64,000 nt of DNA from Corticium candelabrum (lineage: Eukaryota > Porifera > Homoscleromorpha > Homosclerophorida > Plakinidae): positions 1,581,021 through 1,645,020 of the forward strand of contig NC_085086.1 in NCBI RefSeq assembly GCF_963422355.1, read 5' to 3'. Below, in pieces: positions 50,099 to 62,878 of this stretch. Position 1 is the first letter of the stretch, and each line of letters begins with the position of its first letter. The position numbers were made by a program, and so were the translations under genes. The notes under the pieces are model-generated. The model made no database searches and was not told the origin of the DNA. It saw only the letters and a list, made by a program, of their open reading frames with translations.

Positions 50099-51624
50099 GT
50101 GCATCAGCACGAATACAACACTTGGGCGCCCTTCCTGGGCCTCTCTGATCTACACAGTGTGCCACACCATCTGCCAAAGCAGACAATTAAGTTGATTTTT
50201 GAACTTTTAAAACATGACATACAATGTATAAAGCAAGTCTTGAACTACATGCTTGTAACTTGTACCCCACACTTCTTCCTTGGTAATTGTCTACTTGCAT
50301 AGCTGCACTTTTAGAATACAGTCAATCCTTGCAACTAACTAAAGTAATTAGCAATTTTGTACACATTAATTATGAAGCCTTAAAGATGTAGAAAAATAAA
50401 GAGCGGTATACTATTGACTGATGAGGATTGTGTTGTTTCCATTTTGGGGGATTCCCACAGTTGCTGCAGATAACATTATCAGTCGTCTAAAATAATACAC
50501 AGAGGTATATACGGCTTTCCCTGTGTGTACTTGCCCGCGCTTTTTATGACTTGTTCTACCAAAATTTACCTGCTGCTGCTGCTACTGCTGTTGCTTTCAA
50601 TGATTCTTAAAGAAAGCCACAAAAAATGAGTTTGTGAAATTGTCATATTACTGTTGAAATTATACGTTGACTGCAGATATAGTGGCATCTCTGTGTGTTA
50701 TTACAGTGAAATAGACTTTAGTTGTACACTTTAACTCTACGTGTTCTGTCTGCTAATTCAGAAGTAAATTCTTACACGTAGATTAGGACAGTCTCATACT
50801 CAAGTTAGTAAAATAGTGAAATAAGAAAGGAAAATGAAATATAAAAATTACTTTCTAAATAACTTATTTATCAGTTGATTGCACACAAAGATAATAGTTC
50901 CAAACTTATATGGTAAGTGGGTGGCTGGTATACACTAATACAATGCAATCTCTATATATATATATATGCATAAATATAGATTTAGGGAGAGTTTATTGTC
51001 CAGAAATAGATGTACGTACCTATTTTCAGATTAATCAGCTAAGCTAATGTAGTTTGTTCAGTACATTTCTTGTGGTGTTAAGTGAGCAAATCTAGCTCAT
51101 TCATTGTACCTGAAATTTGCTGCTAATAGATGCTATGCACATTTCAAAATCTTCCTTATGCATACTGATAAGATCTTGGAACGTTGACAAACAGGGAGAC
51201 GACCCTCAGTGTACTGAAACTGTCTCATAGTGTGGTCCCATGTTTACCCAATTAACTGCCGGGAACAATTAGTGAGAGAGAAAAGAATGAATAAGAAATA
51301 ATATTCTGGGTTAGTTTCAACCTAAGTAGTATTTTTAAAGCTTTTTATTGTAATTATTATTTAAAAATGTGCATATCAGATGTGCGTCACACGGGACTTA
51401 CTATATGCTACTTTCCCATGCTAATCTGATTAGAATCCATGCGGCTTCGGAATAACTTGATGAGCGTCTAAGAATAGATATAACAAAACAACGATATTTT
51501 TTGGATTTGAATGTTAAGTAATAAGTAGTTTCTGGTGGTAGGTGGTTAGCAGGTACATGAGCAGATATGTCGCCTGTACACAATTTGGGTATTCAATCAT
51601 GTGAAAATTCTCAGCTACTGCTCC

Positions 51625-51627
<3 letters not shown>
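50094..51627. other. Spacer between copies D and E; no gene seen
   Basis: This stretch has no counterpart in the shorter A-B spacer. It includes a CTG-rich run near 50573-50595 and AT-rich sequence. No exon, RNA gene or terminal repeats were found. Confidence 0.45.
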
Positions 51628-51674
<47 letters not shown>

Positions 51675-51692
51675 ACGCGCGCGCGCGCGTCT
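51628..51692. repeat. (GT)n/(CG)n microsatellite
   Basis: GT repeats end in a CGCGCG run at 51677-51690. From about 51700 the sequence aligns with the 5' flank of copy B at 23700 onward. Confidence 0.93.
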
Positions 51693-52291
51693 TCCTTCTC
51701 TAGGAATTGATATGCTCGCAAAACGTAAAATACAACAAATCCACGCCCATTCGTAATTAAAACAATCCGCTTAGAATCAGATATGCAATCTCTACTTTAC
51801 TCAAATAGAAACAGCGAGCATTAATTGAAAGTTAAATCGAGAAGATAAGATGACATCGATCATTTATTCGAGAAGATAAGACGATAGTCTGTTTGCAAAC
51901 AAGATAAAATGAGCTATAATTGGACTGATAGTCCGTAGTGAGTCTGTCTATTTATAATAATAGGTCATTACGTAATGTCATGGAGTCCGACCTCGCAGCT
52001 TAACGTGCAGACGACAGAATTGTTTCGAATATTTCGTTGTGTTGGGAAGATGATGATGCAAGACCTTTGCAAATGCGGAAAACGAACCCTAAAGATATGG
52101 ATGACCCATCACCCAACAAATAGGTAGGTGTATACCATAAAATTTGAGTTTTGTAATAGCAGTTGGATGATAGAGAAAGCATATATCTACAAATCTTCAT
52201 TTGGAGGGAAGTGGGGGATTTCCCTACAGGGAAATCCCCTATGACTCACACTTTCTATTCGTTAGTGTGAGTATTATCCACACAGCAATTG

Positions 52292-52299
52292 AATAAAAG
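52292..52299 (+). promoter_or_regulatory. TATA-like box of copy E
   Basis: AATAAAAG sits 57-64 bp before the start codon with GAGAGTGTGCTC just after, as in copy B. Confidence 0.4.
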
Positions 52300-52355
52300 A
52301 GAGTGTGCTCTGTGGACACAGCAGACCTACAGCTGGCCGGTGCTGACTTGCAAAC

Positions 52356-55300
52356 ATGAACTTCCACTTGCTGACTTTTCCACTGATGTGTGGCCTCTTC
52401 TTCCAGACACATGCTGCTAAAGGTGATGCAAGCAATGGCAGAATGATTTCTAGCTGTTTGATTGTTACTAGTTTTTCTTGTAAACATTTCCAGATGGATG
52501 TTGCACCGTTCGTAAGTTTTCACAGTTCCAGATGGTTGCCAATTCAAAAGGAAAGATCAGTCGTCAAGTGTGTGATGATACAGTCATAACGTATCACAGA
52601 AAACAGAAAAATGACATTGAGAAGCTAGAGATCAAAATGAAATGCAACAGAACGACAAGCAAATGGGAGCAATACAAAGGAGGTAAGCACACTAGATGCA
52701 ATTCAATGTTTCTATTTTATTACTTTTTCTGTGTGTGCGGTATGATGCCACTCAAGGTCTGTGTACATGCACACATCATGCACACATCACACAGATTATG
52801 TTGTTGGGACAAGTCTACTTGAGGTAAAAGAAAAGAGATGGAAGACTTGAAGTAGAAGTCCAACAACATAATCTGTGTGATGTGTGCATGTCTGTGTGAT
52901 GTGTGCATGTATCTGCATGTGATGTGTGCACGTATGCATGTACACAGACCTTGAGTGGCATCCTACTGCATACACAAATTAACCATGCAAACCACTGACA
53001 AACACATAACTAATATAATAACCGATAATCGTGCTATCAAATGTTGTAAACAAAATTTCTTTGCCTAATTACGTTCGCCTCCAACTTATTTCACTGTTTC
53101 AGATGATGCAGCTTACACGAATGAACAAATTCAAATACTAGACGCACAAGTGACTACCCAGCGCGTCAATTCACAAGAATTCCATCTCCCCTGCGAAGTT
53201 CGCGTTCAGAACGAAGCTCAATCATTGCCACTGCAGTTTAGCTGGACAGTCGAAGAAGACGGAATAACAAAAGAGTTACCGCTCTACAACGACCGAAAGT
53301 CTGTACCGCATGGTGTCACAAAATACGCATTAAGGGTTGCCCAGACAAAGTCTGAGTTGGTGATCAAGCACGTGACAGAACGAGATCTCAAGCTGTACTC
53401 ATGTCGGGTGTCGTTGGGTGGCACGATCAAGGCAACACGAAACGTCACGTTGATGAAAACAAGCGGTGAGAACAAAGTTCACTCTAGTGAAGTACCTGCT
53501 GACAGTGCAAACCCCAGCTGACCACGCCTCTTCCTAAAGTATAGTGACGCCTCAACAGAGAGTATTACGCAATATTGCTTGTGTGCTGTCCAGATCTTTC
53601 TGGTTCCGAGGGTGGCAGGAAGTCGCTCGCGACTCGTTACCCGTGTCCTTTACTACTCCCGGGTGGAGACTTCCAACTGGCGTACATACAGGGGCGGAAC
53701 ATCTTTTGCCAATTAGTCTGCTATTTGCGTAGCCGAATACCAATTATGCCTAGATAATTAGCAAGATAAAGTGTAAAGCGTGGCCTAGAAGACAAACAAG
53801 CAAACATACTAAATTTTTGTAGCAAGTGATGTAACAAGACCTTTTCCTCCGCCTCGCTCTAGCCTCAAACCTCAGCGCGCAACGCCTGTAAAATAAGCTA
53901 ATTTACATAAGTTTCATCGCATGAATCTGTGTGTTGTCTTTTACAGATTGTGAAGAACTGTCGTCTCCTGCTGACGGAGAGTTTCGAGAAGAAACAATTG
54001 ACACTGATACGGGGAGTTTAGCGACACCCGTATGTAACAATGGATTTACTCGTGTGTCTACTGACATACAGCACTTGGTGTGTACGTTGTGGGGTGAGTG
54101 GGCTGCTGTTGACCGAGAGACTAGGCAACTGAAGACAGTTGATTGGGAATACGAGAAGCGACATGCTATGTGTAAACGTAAGCATTTTTTTATTTTACGC
54201 ATGCGCAATTAATTAGTTATGCTGTTTGGACAAACAGACAGACAGACAGACAGGCACAGAAAGGCAGACAAACACACAAAGAGGCAGACAGACAAACAGC
54301 AAACAAACAGACAGACAGGCACAGACAAACAAACAAAGAGATAGACAGGCAGACAGGCAGACAGACAAACAGCAAACAAACAGACAGACAAAGAAACAAA
54401 GAGATAGACAGGCAGACTAACAAACAGCAAACAGACAGACAAACAGCAAACAAACAGCCAACAAACACACAAACAAACAGACCGACAAACAGACAGACCA
54501 ACAGACAGACACACAAATAGAAAACAAAGCAAAAACTGATTCATGTTATTAATGACCTCGTGTCTCTTGTTTTGATGTCAGCAACCTTGTCAGCAACCTG
54601 CAAGCAAGAGCCAGTCCCCGAAGGTAACAAGCATCTCATTGAGACAGTACACCTGCCTCCACATATTGATAACAAAGACATAAGTGCCGTGTTTCCTAAT
54701 ACAACCTTCACATACACTTGCCCGAAGACACATGAACTAATTGGAGAGACGACGAGGATGTGTACTGATGCAGGAATTTATACAGCAGAGATTCCAAGAT
54801 GTGAAGGTACATTTTGATCCATTCCTCCTACATAGTAGGTCAACATGTGGAAAGATAATAATCTAAGGCTTTGAGAGATGAATCCCTCTGCAACAGCTGG
54901 ATGTATTGTGAGATGCATCCCTCCAATACAATAGTCTAGTGTATGTGAGATATATCCCTCCAATACAAGTCTAGTGTATTGTGAGATGCATCCTAGTGTA
55001 TTGTGAGATGCATCTCTCCAATACATAGTCTAGTGTATTGTGAGATGCATCCCTTCAATACAATAGTCTAGTGTATGGTGAGATGCATCCCTCCAATACA
55101 ATAGTCTAGTGTATTGTGAGATGCATCACTCCAATACAATAGTCTAGTGTATTGTGGGATGCATCATCCCGATAAAACGGTCTACCAGAGATGCATTCGT
55201 CTAGTACCTACTGTACTAAGAGATGCATCTCTGCAATACAAGTGTTCCTCCAACAGTGTCATATTACTTTGCTGTCTTCTGAGTCATTTAGATCCTCATG

Positions 55301-55571
55301 AAATTTCTTTTTTCCAGCACGTGTAGGTTGTCTTCAATACTGTAAGTCATTTGCCGTCAATAATGGTGCCGTGCATTACATTGCAAAGAAAGCAGTCACC
55401 ATTAAAGGGCAAGGTATCATTAGAAACACATGTCGAGCAGTCATAACATGCAATACTGGATTCGTGACGACGGAGTACCTCAGATTATTTTGTGACATGA
55501 CGAATTCTCAGTGGGTGGAAAAATCAGGAAATACATTATTTGACCCTCCAAACTGCTCACCCGAGAGTTAA
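52356..55571 (+). CDS. Secreted CCP-Ig-CCP-CCP-CCP protein, copy E (intact)
   Basis: Six exons: 52356-52422, 52494-52682, 53103-53465, 53947-54177, 54594-54806, 55318-55571. All introns are GT-AG phase 1, giving 438 residues. Signal peptide [23 protein letters not shown]-like module with GCCTVRKF and VCDDTVITY; Ig domain ([28 protein letters not shown]); CCP2 ([21 protein letters not shown]); CCP3 ([20 protein letters not shown]); CCP4 ([17 protein letters not shown], then [11 protein letters not shown]). No membrane anchor is seen. Exon 5 has a second usable acceptor 12 bp upstream (54582) that would add four residues. It belongs to the B-type subgroup, as shown by signal peptide and Ig sequence. 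Role unknown; secreted recognition or adhesion is an inference. Confidence 0.88.
54231..54515. repeat. (CAGA)n array in the CCP2-CCP3 intron of copy E
   Basis: CAGA repeats with CAAA and GGCA variants, positioned as in copies B and D. Confidence 0.93.
54835..55245. repeat. Diverged 39-bp-family minisatellite, copy E intron
   Basis: About ten imperfect units of the type GTGAGATGCATCCCTCCAAT followed by ACAATAGTCTAGTGTATT lie in the CCP3-CCP4 intron. This is the same intron as in copy D and the same family as the RBM22 array. Confidence 0.85.
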
Positions 55572-56647
55572 GACTAAATCGATTTAGTGTAGAATTTTGT
55601 ATTAGACATTTCGGTGCTTTTATCAGCTTGAGATGCCATTTGTGTGTCTGTATCTACAGTAACACTGAACTGTAACTAGCGTGTCACTTTGTCAGTTGTT
55701 TATAACAACTCACATCTATACACTTTGCTTTTACTATGCGCGTGCATATGTAGCTATAAATGTACTTGCTAAGCGATGACTTGTAATGTTTAAAAAAACT
55801 GAGTAAAAAACTTGTCGTTTGTCATACTCGACTACATGAAAAACAAGTCAGCAGGATGTACAATTCACAAATGCATCTATCCATCCCAATGCTTGAGTCA
55901 CTACATTAAATCATTCTAGTGTCAACTGTCACTCAAGTAATTGAAGATGCTGCTATAAAATGAGAGCCAGAGAGAGTTCCTATTTCCTTGGTTTTACTAC
56001 CCAATTGGCCACAATCTTGCTCACAAATAAGCAATTACAACACAACAAGTTATTAGGTGACAGATCATTACGTGAAAATGTTTGCTAGGTGTCAACAGAA
56101 CCGCTCTTTTACATACAATCTGTTAGGATTCTCATAATTTTTACAGAATAACTCAGATTCAATGACCAGATGTGACTCATACATTACAAGTGTAACTGCT
56201 CTGCTGTTCTAATTGAATCATATCGTTTCCATTCCTTGAAGAAATCACCTACAGGCTACTGTGTCTTCGGCATGCATTAGTAATACAGAAACACAACAAC
56301 CCAGCATTCGGTTTTTGCCTTAGAAAATTGTAGTAATTTGAAATCACTACCAACGTCATGTTACTGTCTGGTTACAAGATAGCAAACATTTGCCTTACAG
56401 CTATCACTGAAACAAACTCAGTTACAATCTACATTAGCACATGACAGACACAAAACACCTTGTACACTACGCACCCCTCCAATACATGAGCATATCAGTT
56501 AGAGGACTTACAGGTCTGTACATCCAATACAACTGTGAGCAGAGTGCATCATGCAAAGCAACCAAGGAAACACCACGAGTATATATCTTTTTCTAGTATT
56601 CACTATTACATTGAAATTTACTACAGACCTTTCTGTTTCTCAAGGAA
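55572..56647. other. Intergenic region between convergent copy E and RBM22
   Basis: 3' flanks of both genes. No coding segment or repeat array was found, apart from isolated CCCTCCAATACA words near 56475. No clear AATAAA is seen after copy E. Confidence 0.5.
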
Positions 56648-59600
56648 TCACGTAGATTCTCTAAACGTTCCCATTCTACGAGGATCTTGTGATGGATAAT
56701 GAATACCCTTTGGTCCTGGCATGTTTGGTTGTGGAGGTGGAGGCTGCATTCCTGGTGGAAAAGGAGGTGGTGGAGGAGGAGGGACTCCTGATGCCATAGG
56801 AGGTGGAGGCAAAGGTGGAGCTACAAGGCAAATACTCTCAGTAAAACAACAATCTAATGCATAGCAAAGTCTACCCCTCCAATATACAGTGATAATGTAC
56901 CCATATTAAATACGATTAATTAAGAGATGCATCTTGGCAATACAATAGTTCTAATTTTTGTGAATGCATCTTGGCAATACAATAGTTCAAATGTATTGTG
57001 AGATGCATCTTGGCAATACAATAATTCTAATGTATTGTGAGCTGCATCTTGGCAATACAACAGTTCCAACATATTGTGAGATGCATCTTGGCAATACAAT
57101 AGTTGAAACGTATTGTGAGATGCATCTTGGCAATACAACAGCTCTAATATATTGTGAAATGCATCTTGGCAATACAACAGCTCTAATATATTATGAGATG
57201 CATCTTGGCAATACAACAGCTCTAATATATCGTGAGATGCATCTCGGCAATACAGTAGTTCAAATGTATTGTGAGATGCATCTTGGCAATACCATTGTTC
57301 AAATGTATTGTAAGATGCATCTTGGCAATACAACAGCTCTAACATATTGTGAGATGCATCTTGGCAATACAATAGTTCAAATGTATTGTAAGATGCATCT
57401 TGGCAATACAACAGCTCTAATATATTGTGAGATGCATCTTGGCAATACAATAGTTCAAATGTATTGTAAGATGCATCTTGGCAATACAACAGCTCTAATA
57501 TATTGTGAGATGCATCTTGGCAATACAATAGTTCAAATGTATTGTAAGATGCATCTTGGCAATACAACAGCTCTAATATATTGTGAGATGCATCTCGGCA
57601 ATACAACAGTTGCAACATATTGTGAGATGCATCTTGGCAATACAACAGTTCCAACATATTGTGAGATGCATCTTGGCAATACAACAGCTCTAATATATTG
57701 TGAGATGCATCTTGGCAATACAATAGTTCAAATGTATTGCAAGATGCATCTTGGCAATACAACAGCTCTAACATATTGTGAGATGCATCTTGGCAATACA
57801 ATAGTTCAAATGTATTGTAAGATGCATCTTGGCAATACAACAGCTCTAATATATTGTGAGATGCATCTTGGCAATACCATTGTTCAAATGTATTGTAAGA
57901 TGCATCTTGGCAATACAACAGCTCTAACATATTGTGAGATGCATCTTGGCAATACAATAGTTCAAATGTATTGTAAGATGCATCTTGGCAATACAACAGC
58001 TCTAATATATTGTGAGATGCATCTTGGCAATACCATTGTTCAAATGTATTGTAAGATGCATCTTGGCAATACAACAGCTCTAACATATTGTGAGATGCAT
58101 CTTGGCAATACAATAGTTCAAATGTATTGTAAGATGCATCTTGGCAATACAACAGCTCTAATATATTGTGAGATGCATCTTGGCAATACAATAGTTCAAA
58201 TGTATTGTAAGATGCATCTTGGCAATACAACAGCTCTAATATATTGTGAGATGCATCTTGGCAATACAATAGTTCAAATGTATTGTAAGATGCATCTTGG
58301 CAATACAACAGCTCTAATATATTGTGAGATGCATCTCGGCAATACAACAGTTGCAACATATTGTGAGATGCATCTTGGCAATACAACAGTTCCAACATAT
58401 TGTGAGATGCATCTTGGCAATACAACAGCTCTAATATATTGTGAGATGCATCTTGGCAATACAATAGTTCAAATGTATTGCAAGATGCATCTTGGCAATA
58501 CAACAGCTCTAATATATTGTGAGATGCATCGTGGCATTACAACAGTTCTAATGTATTGTGAGATGCATCTTGGCAATAGAATAGTTCAAATGTATTGTAA
58601 GATGCATCTTGGCAATACAACAGCTCTAATATATTGTGAGATGCATCTCGGCAATACAATAGTTGCAACATATTGTGAGATGCATCTTGGCAATATAACA
58701 GTTCCAACATATTGTGAGATGCATCTTGGGAATACAACAGCTCTAATATATTGTGAGATGCATCTTGGCAATACAATAGTTCAAATGTATTGTAAGATGC
58801 ATCTTGGCAATACAACAGCTCTAATTTATTGTGAGATGCATCTTGGCAATACAATAGTTCCAACATATTGTGAGATGCATCTTGGCAATACAGTAGTTCT
58901 AATGTATTGTGGCATTGACAATTGTTGGCAAGAAGGAGCCTGGTACCAGTGTGCCAGTTAACCTTGCCAAACATCAATTGCTTTTGACTTTTCCTAAACT
59001 TATGTTCGTGTGTGTGTGTGTGTTTGGTTGTGTTATATTTTGCATTTTAGTTTGTGTCTCGTGTCGTAGTTTACTTGTAATTTGCCTTGTGCTCTTGATG
59101 ACAGTTCTGAAAAGTATGTTGAGAGATGCATCTTCGTAATACATTACTTCTCATGTATTGTAAGATGTATCCCTCCACTACAATAGTTCTAGGGTGTATT
59201 ATGAGATGCATCCCTCTAATACAATAGTCTAGTGTATTGTAAGATGTATCTCTCCAATACAATATTCTAATATACATCATGAAACGTATCCAGAACAAGC
59301 AGAAATTCTTACGCAGTCCGGCCACAGGAGGTAGTTTATTTGATCCAGCTCCATCTCCACTGACTGGCGCCTGACCTTGTGCCTTTCCCCACAAAATCTT
59401 GAGCCGCTGCTGTTTGATAACTAACTTATTGAATGTGCCATCAGCTGCGGCTTCGGCTGCTTGGCGTGTGGTGAATGTGACAAACGCACAGTTCTGTTTT
59501 GGTACCACCGTGATTGACCTGTAAAGAAAGACAAACGAGTAAAGTTGCCATTCAACGTCAACTCTACGGTCAGTTGTGGAGATAGCTCCCCTGCCTCTAG

Positions 59601-60012
59601 AGACAGGGTCTCCACGTACTATGTGAAGGCTTAGAGCCAGTGCTACTATCCACCTTTGGCTTGGCCAGAGTCATCCAGGTGTCACTGACAATAGTGCAAC
59701 TCTGGGATTGGACACCGAGGACCACAAGTACCAGTCTGCTGCATAATGTTACTGCCAAGCAAGCGGTTTTGTCCACCCAGTCAATGACCAGGTACTCATT
59801 TATACTCATGAGTCAAGAGAAGCAATTATGTGCAATTTTCTTGCTTAAGGAAATTATGCCATAGCTCGCTGTCACTGTGACTTGAACCTACAATCCTACA
59901 AGGTCCCGGATGTTATCATTCTACAAATGCACTCACTAATTGAATCTAACCAAATGAGCTACAGAACAAACAAACACACCCACAAACACACCCACACTCA
60001 CACCCACCCACT

Positions 60013-60064
<52 letters not shown>

Positions 60065-62036
60065 ACTAACTAACCTGATCTCCCCATACTGGTAAAAATT
60101 GTCAGCCAGATCTTTCTCTGTGATGCCATCCGTCAGGCCTCCAACAAACAAACTCGTTACCGTCTTATCCTGAGGAGCGTCCAACGTCGGTAAAGCCTTC
60201 GCTCGTTTGAGCAGCTTCTCTGCTACCGGATCGTTCACACCATGATAACGATCTGCAATATTCTGGTTGGCTAAAGGGTCATTAGGATCCGTGGGCATCT
60301 CATGTCTGGAGTAATAAACAAAACATACATATTGCATACCTTAAGTTATTACACAAAGAAATGGAAAGAAAAGTTAGTGCAGTGTATATACACAGATTGA
60401 AATAAGACACAAAAGCAACCAACTAATAAATTGATGCAGCCAGTGTTTTCGTCAAGATTTTGTCCCAATGTGCAAAGACTAATTAATTATGACGTCATGT
60501 AAAGTTCACTTCACTTCTGGCTGTACAATAACCCAATAACAAGACAAATTGGAAGGATAGCAAACAAACAAAGATAAAAACAAAACAAAATCCAGACAGA
60601 CAGAAGGACAAACATGCAGACAAACAAACAGATGGACAAACAAACATACAAACAGACAGACAGACAGACAGGCAGGCAGGCATACAGGCAAGCAGATTAT
60701 TTCATTAGGATACAGCATCTCTACACACTAGAATACATGATCTTCAATAATTAAAGAAAGTGCTTCATAAACATGTTACACGTTCAACTATTTCAATGGC
60801 AGACAGACAGGCAGGCAGGCAGGCAGGCAGACAGGCAAACAGACTGAGACAGAGAGATACATAAAAGACAAGTTTAATTGAAGCAAAACTGGCTGCAACA
60901 TGAAATTTCACTGTTTACCTGTAGGGACACTCTTCTCCTCTCTTGCACTCTCCCTTTACCCAGAACGAACAGATATGCGGTCTGTTTCTCTTATAGTATG
61001 GCTGAGAACGAGTCATACGAACGAGCAAGTCACTTGGTGGTTGTGCCTTCCCAAGTTCACCAATCTAAACAAAAGACAGAACATTAACAAAACATAAACA
61101 AATAGACCAACAGATATACATAAACTAAACACAAAAAAGCAAAGAAACCAACCAACCAATCAACAGACAGACAGACAAACAATACATAAAAATTCAAACC
61201 AACAGATCAACCAAGACAACAAACATACTGATAGACAGATGACACAGACAAACAGACAAACAGACAAAAGACAGACAGACAAACAAACAGTACAGACAGA
61301 CAAACAAACAGTCCAAGAAAGAGACAACACTGAAAGGTAGACAAACAGGAAAACAGACGGAAAGATCGTGTCATTAATTTAAACTCTACAAGACACAACA
61401 AGCACATCTTCAAAAGTAAACAAATCGGCCTTAGTCCATTACTCTGTTTATCAATTCAGACTTAATGGCAAACAGACCAACAAACAAAGAAAGAAACAAA
61501 CCTGACAAGCAGACGAACAGAGACACAGGGAGACAGGCAGAGAGACAGATACTCTATTCTCACATAGACTTCACTAGTACATATGCTAGGAATTTGTGAA
61601 AGCAAACGAGTCCTTGCAAACAGCAAACTCATATATTAACTAACGAAATGACACACAGACATACAGATAGACAAACACACAGATCGACAGACACACAGAT
61701 CGACAGACACACAGATAGACAGACAACAAGACAGACAGACAGAGAGACAGACACACAGAAAGACAGACAGAAACATAGACAGACACACAGATAGAGAGAT
61801 AGACAGACAGACAAATAATTTACTCTCATACAGATTCTACTTGTACATCTCCTAGGATTATTTAAATACAAATCATCCTTTGCAAACAACAAAGTCAAAC
61901 AAAGAGACAGACAGAGACAGACACACAAAGAGACAGAGGGACAGACAGACAGATAGACAGACAGACAGCAAAACTGACAGACAAACAGAGACACAGAGAG
62001 AGAGACAGACAGAGACAGATAGACAGACAAACAAAG

Positions 62037-62084
<48 letters not shown>

Positions 62085-62313
62085 CGACAAAACAACAAAC
62101 AAAAGATAGATACACATAACATCTGCCAGTAAAGCTGATGACACGGTACATAGTATTCACTAACAACATAAGAACTAATATTTACTGGTCGTGTTCCGTC
62201 TGACTCTGCCAGTTTTCTCTCCATATTCTGAGTCCAATACTCTTTGTTCACATCCGACGATGGCATCTGATCCGTAAGGTTCATAGCCGTATCCCGCACT
62301 TGCACAGGCAAAC
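56648..62313 (-). CDS. RBM22: Pre-mRNA splicing factor RBM22, 3' five exons (partial)
   Basis: Exons on the minus strand: 62313-62186, 61064-60919, 60305-60075, 59518-59313, 56820-56648; phases agree and give 293 complete residues. RBM22 (yeast Slt11/Ecm2-Cwc2 related) is a spliceosome component that contacts U6 snRNA and the pre-mRNA in the catalytic core. The visible parts are [20 protein letters not shown] (a conserved segment after the missing N-terminal zinc-binding part) and a CCCH finger, [20 protein letters not shown] with CPYRHE. An RRM follows ([17 protein letters not shown] and [17 protein letters not shown]), then a Pro-rich tail ending [13 protein letters not shown]. The first part of the protein, about 90 residues by comparison with the family, lies beyond 64000 because the upstream intron exceeds 1.6 kb. 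The last intron (2.5 kb) holds a minisatellite. Confidence 0.95.
56920..58915. repeat. 39-bp minisatellite, about 50 units, in the last RBM22 intron
   Basis: The unit is AGATGCATCTTGGCAATAC followed by about 20 variable bases (such as AACAGCTCTAATATATTGTG or AATAGTTCAAATGTATTGTA). Because 39 is divisible by 3 and the units lack stops in several frames, open frames of 665 (plus) and 527 (minus) codons run through it, encoding [17 protein letters not shown] or [17 protein letters not shown] repeats. These are repeat artefacts. Variants are ordered: a block recurs with a shift of 741 bp (57533 and 58274; 19 units). Each unit contains the palindrome GATGCATC and a CAATAC/GTATTG inverted pair. Confidence 0.95.
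59100..59290. repeat. Diverged flank of the RBM22 intron minisatellite
   Basis: Four or five imperfect units (AGATGCATCCCTCTAATACA type) lie 200 bp from the main array, closer in sequence to the copy E intron units than to the main array. Confidence 0.75.
59577..59968 (-). mobile_element. tRNA-derived SINE, copy 3, in an RBM22 intron
   Basis: On the minus strand the head GTAGCTCATTTGGTTAGA (A box) and GTAGGTTCAAGTCACAGTGA (B box) are the best preserved of the three copies. The body and end (CTCTAGAGGCAGGGGAGCTA) match 30652-31026. A (CA)n tract, GT on the SINE strand, lies just before the head at 60002-60059. Confidence 0.82.
60002..60059. repeat. (CA)n microsatellite in an RBM22 intron
   Basis: CA repeats preceded by CACC variants (59970-60025); adjacent to the head of SINE copy 3 and 15 bp from an RBM22 exon edge (60075). 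Confidence 0.95.
60595..60870. repeat. (CAGA)n/(GGCA)n runs in an RBM22 intron
   Basis: Imperfect CAGA repeats at 60595-60692 and CAGA/GGCA repeats at 60803-60860. Confidence 0.85.
61160..62098. repeat. (CAGA)n arrays in an RBM22 intron
   Basis: Separate imperfect arrays lie at 61160-61360, 61640-61818 and 61898-62095. A block near 61820-61895 (TACTCTCATACAGATTCTACTT, AACAAAGTCA) resembles 61555-61640 and also 48120-48200 in the copy D intron, so an array plus flank has been duplicated. Confidence 0.8.
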
Positions 62314-62878
62314 CTACAGAAGAAACACAAAGTGTACATTGCAGACACTAGACTTAACGTAGACCATATCAACTCTTGACAGTTTATCTCTTTCTAGCAG
62401 CTGTGCTGTGTGTTCTGGTGGTCGTATATCATGCAGTGTAACATCAGTATTCCAATAGACACACATATCTACCATCCCGCATCCTACTCTACTACACACC
62501 CGACATCCTTCTAGTTACAGAGAATGAAATAATGACCGGCCATCAGCCAATGTCTGACCAAACGACGTCTTTGGCCAACCAAATGAAGGGATTGCACAAC
62601 CATTGTATATGACAATTTATCAAAAATGGCGGCTACGACTCAATCAATTTGAAACCTTTACTTCAGGGTCTACAGTTACTTGTACAGAAGCTGTTGAAAC
62701 ATGTACTACCCCTTCAGGGTTCGAAAATTGGTGCAACTATTTCTCGTCATTTGAAAACCTTCCAAATATTTTAAGTCGTCAGACGCTTTCCCACCTCGTT
62801 GCTCCTACTTTGACCCATATAGACATGTCACGTGCAGTAGTACATACAGGAAACCATCTGGAACCGAGGCTACTTTTA

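Noticed and set aside
54231-54515. CRISPR-like array of repeats and spacers
   Set aside because: The repeat unit is a 4-bp microsatellite with drift, not a 25-35 bp repeat with unique spacers; the setting is a eukaryotic intron.
56920-58961. Open frames of 665 (plus) and 527 (minus) codons encoding 13-residue repeats
   Set aside because: They are by-products of a 39-bp tandem repeat without stops, lie inside an RBM22 intron, and are open on both strands at once.
62314-62499. RBM22 N-terminal exon
   Set aside because: The minus-strand frames here contain none of the expected paired-cysteine segments and do not join in phase with the exon at 62313.
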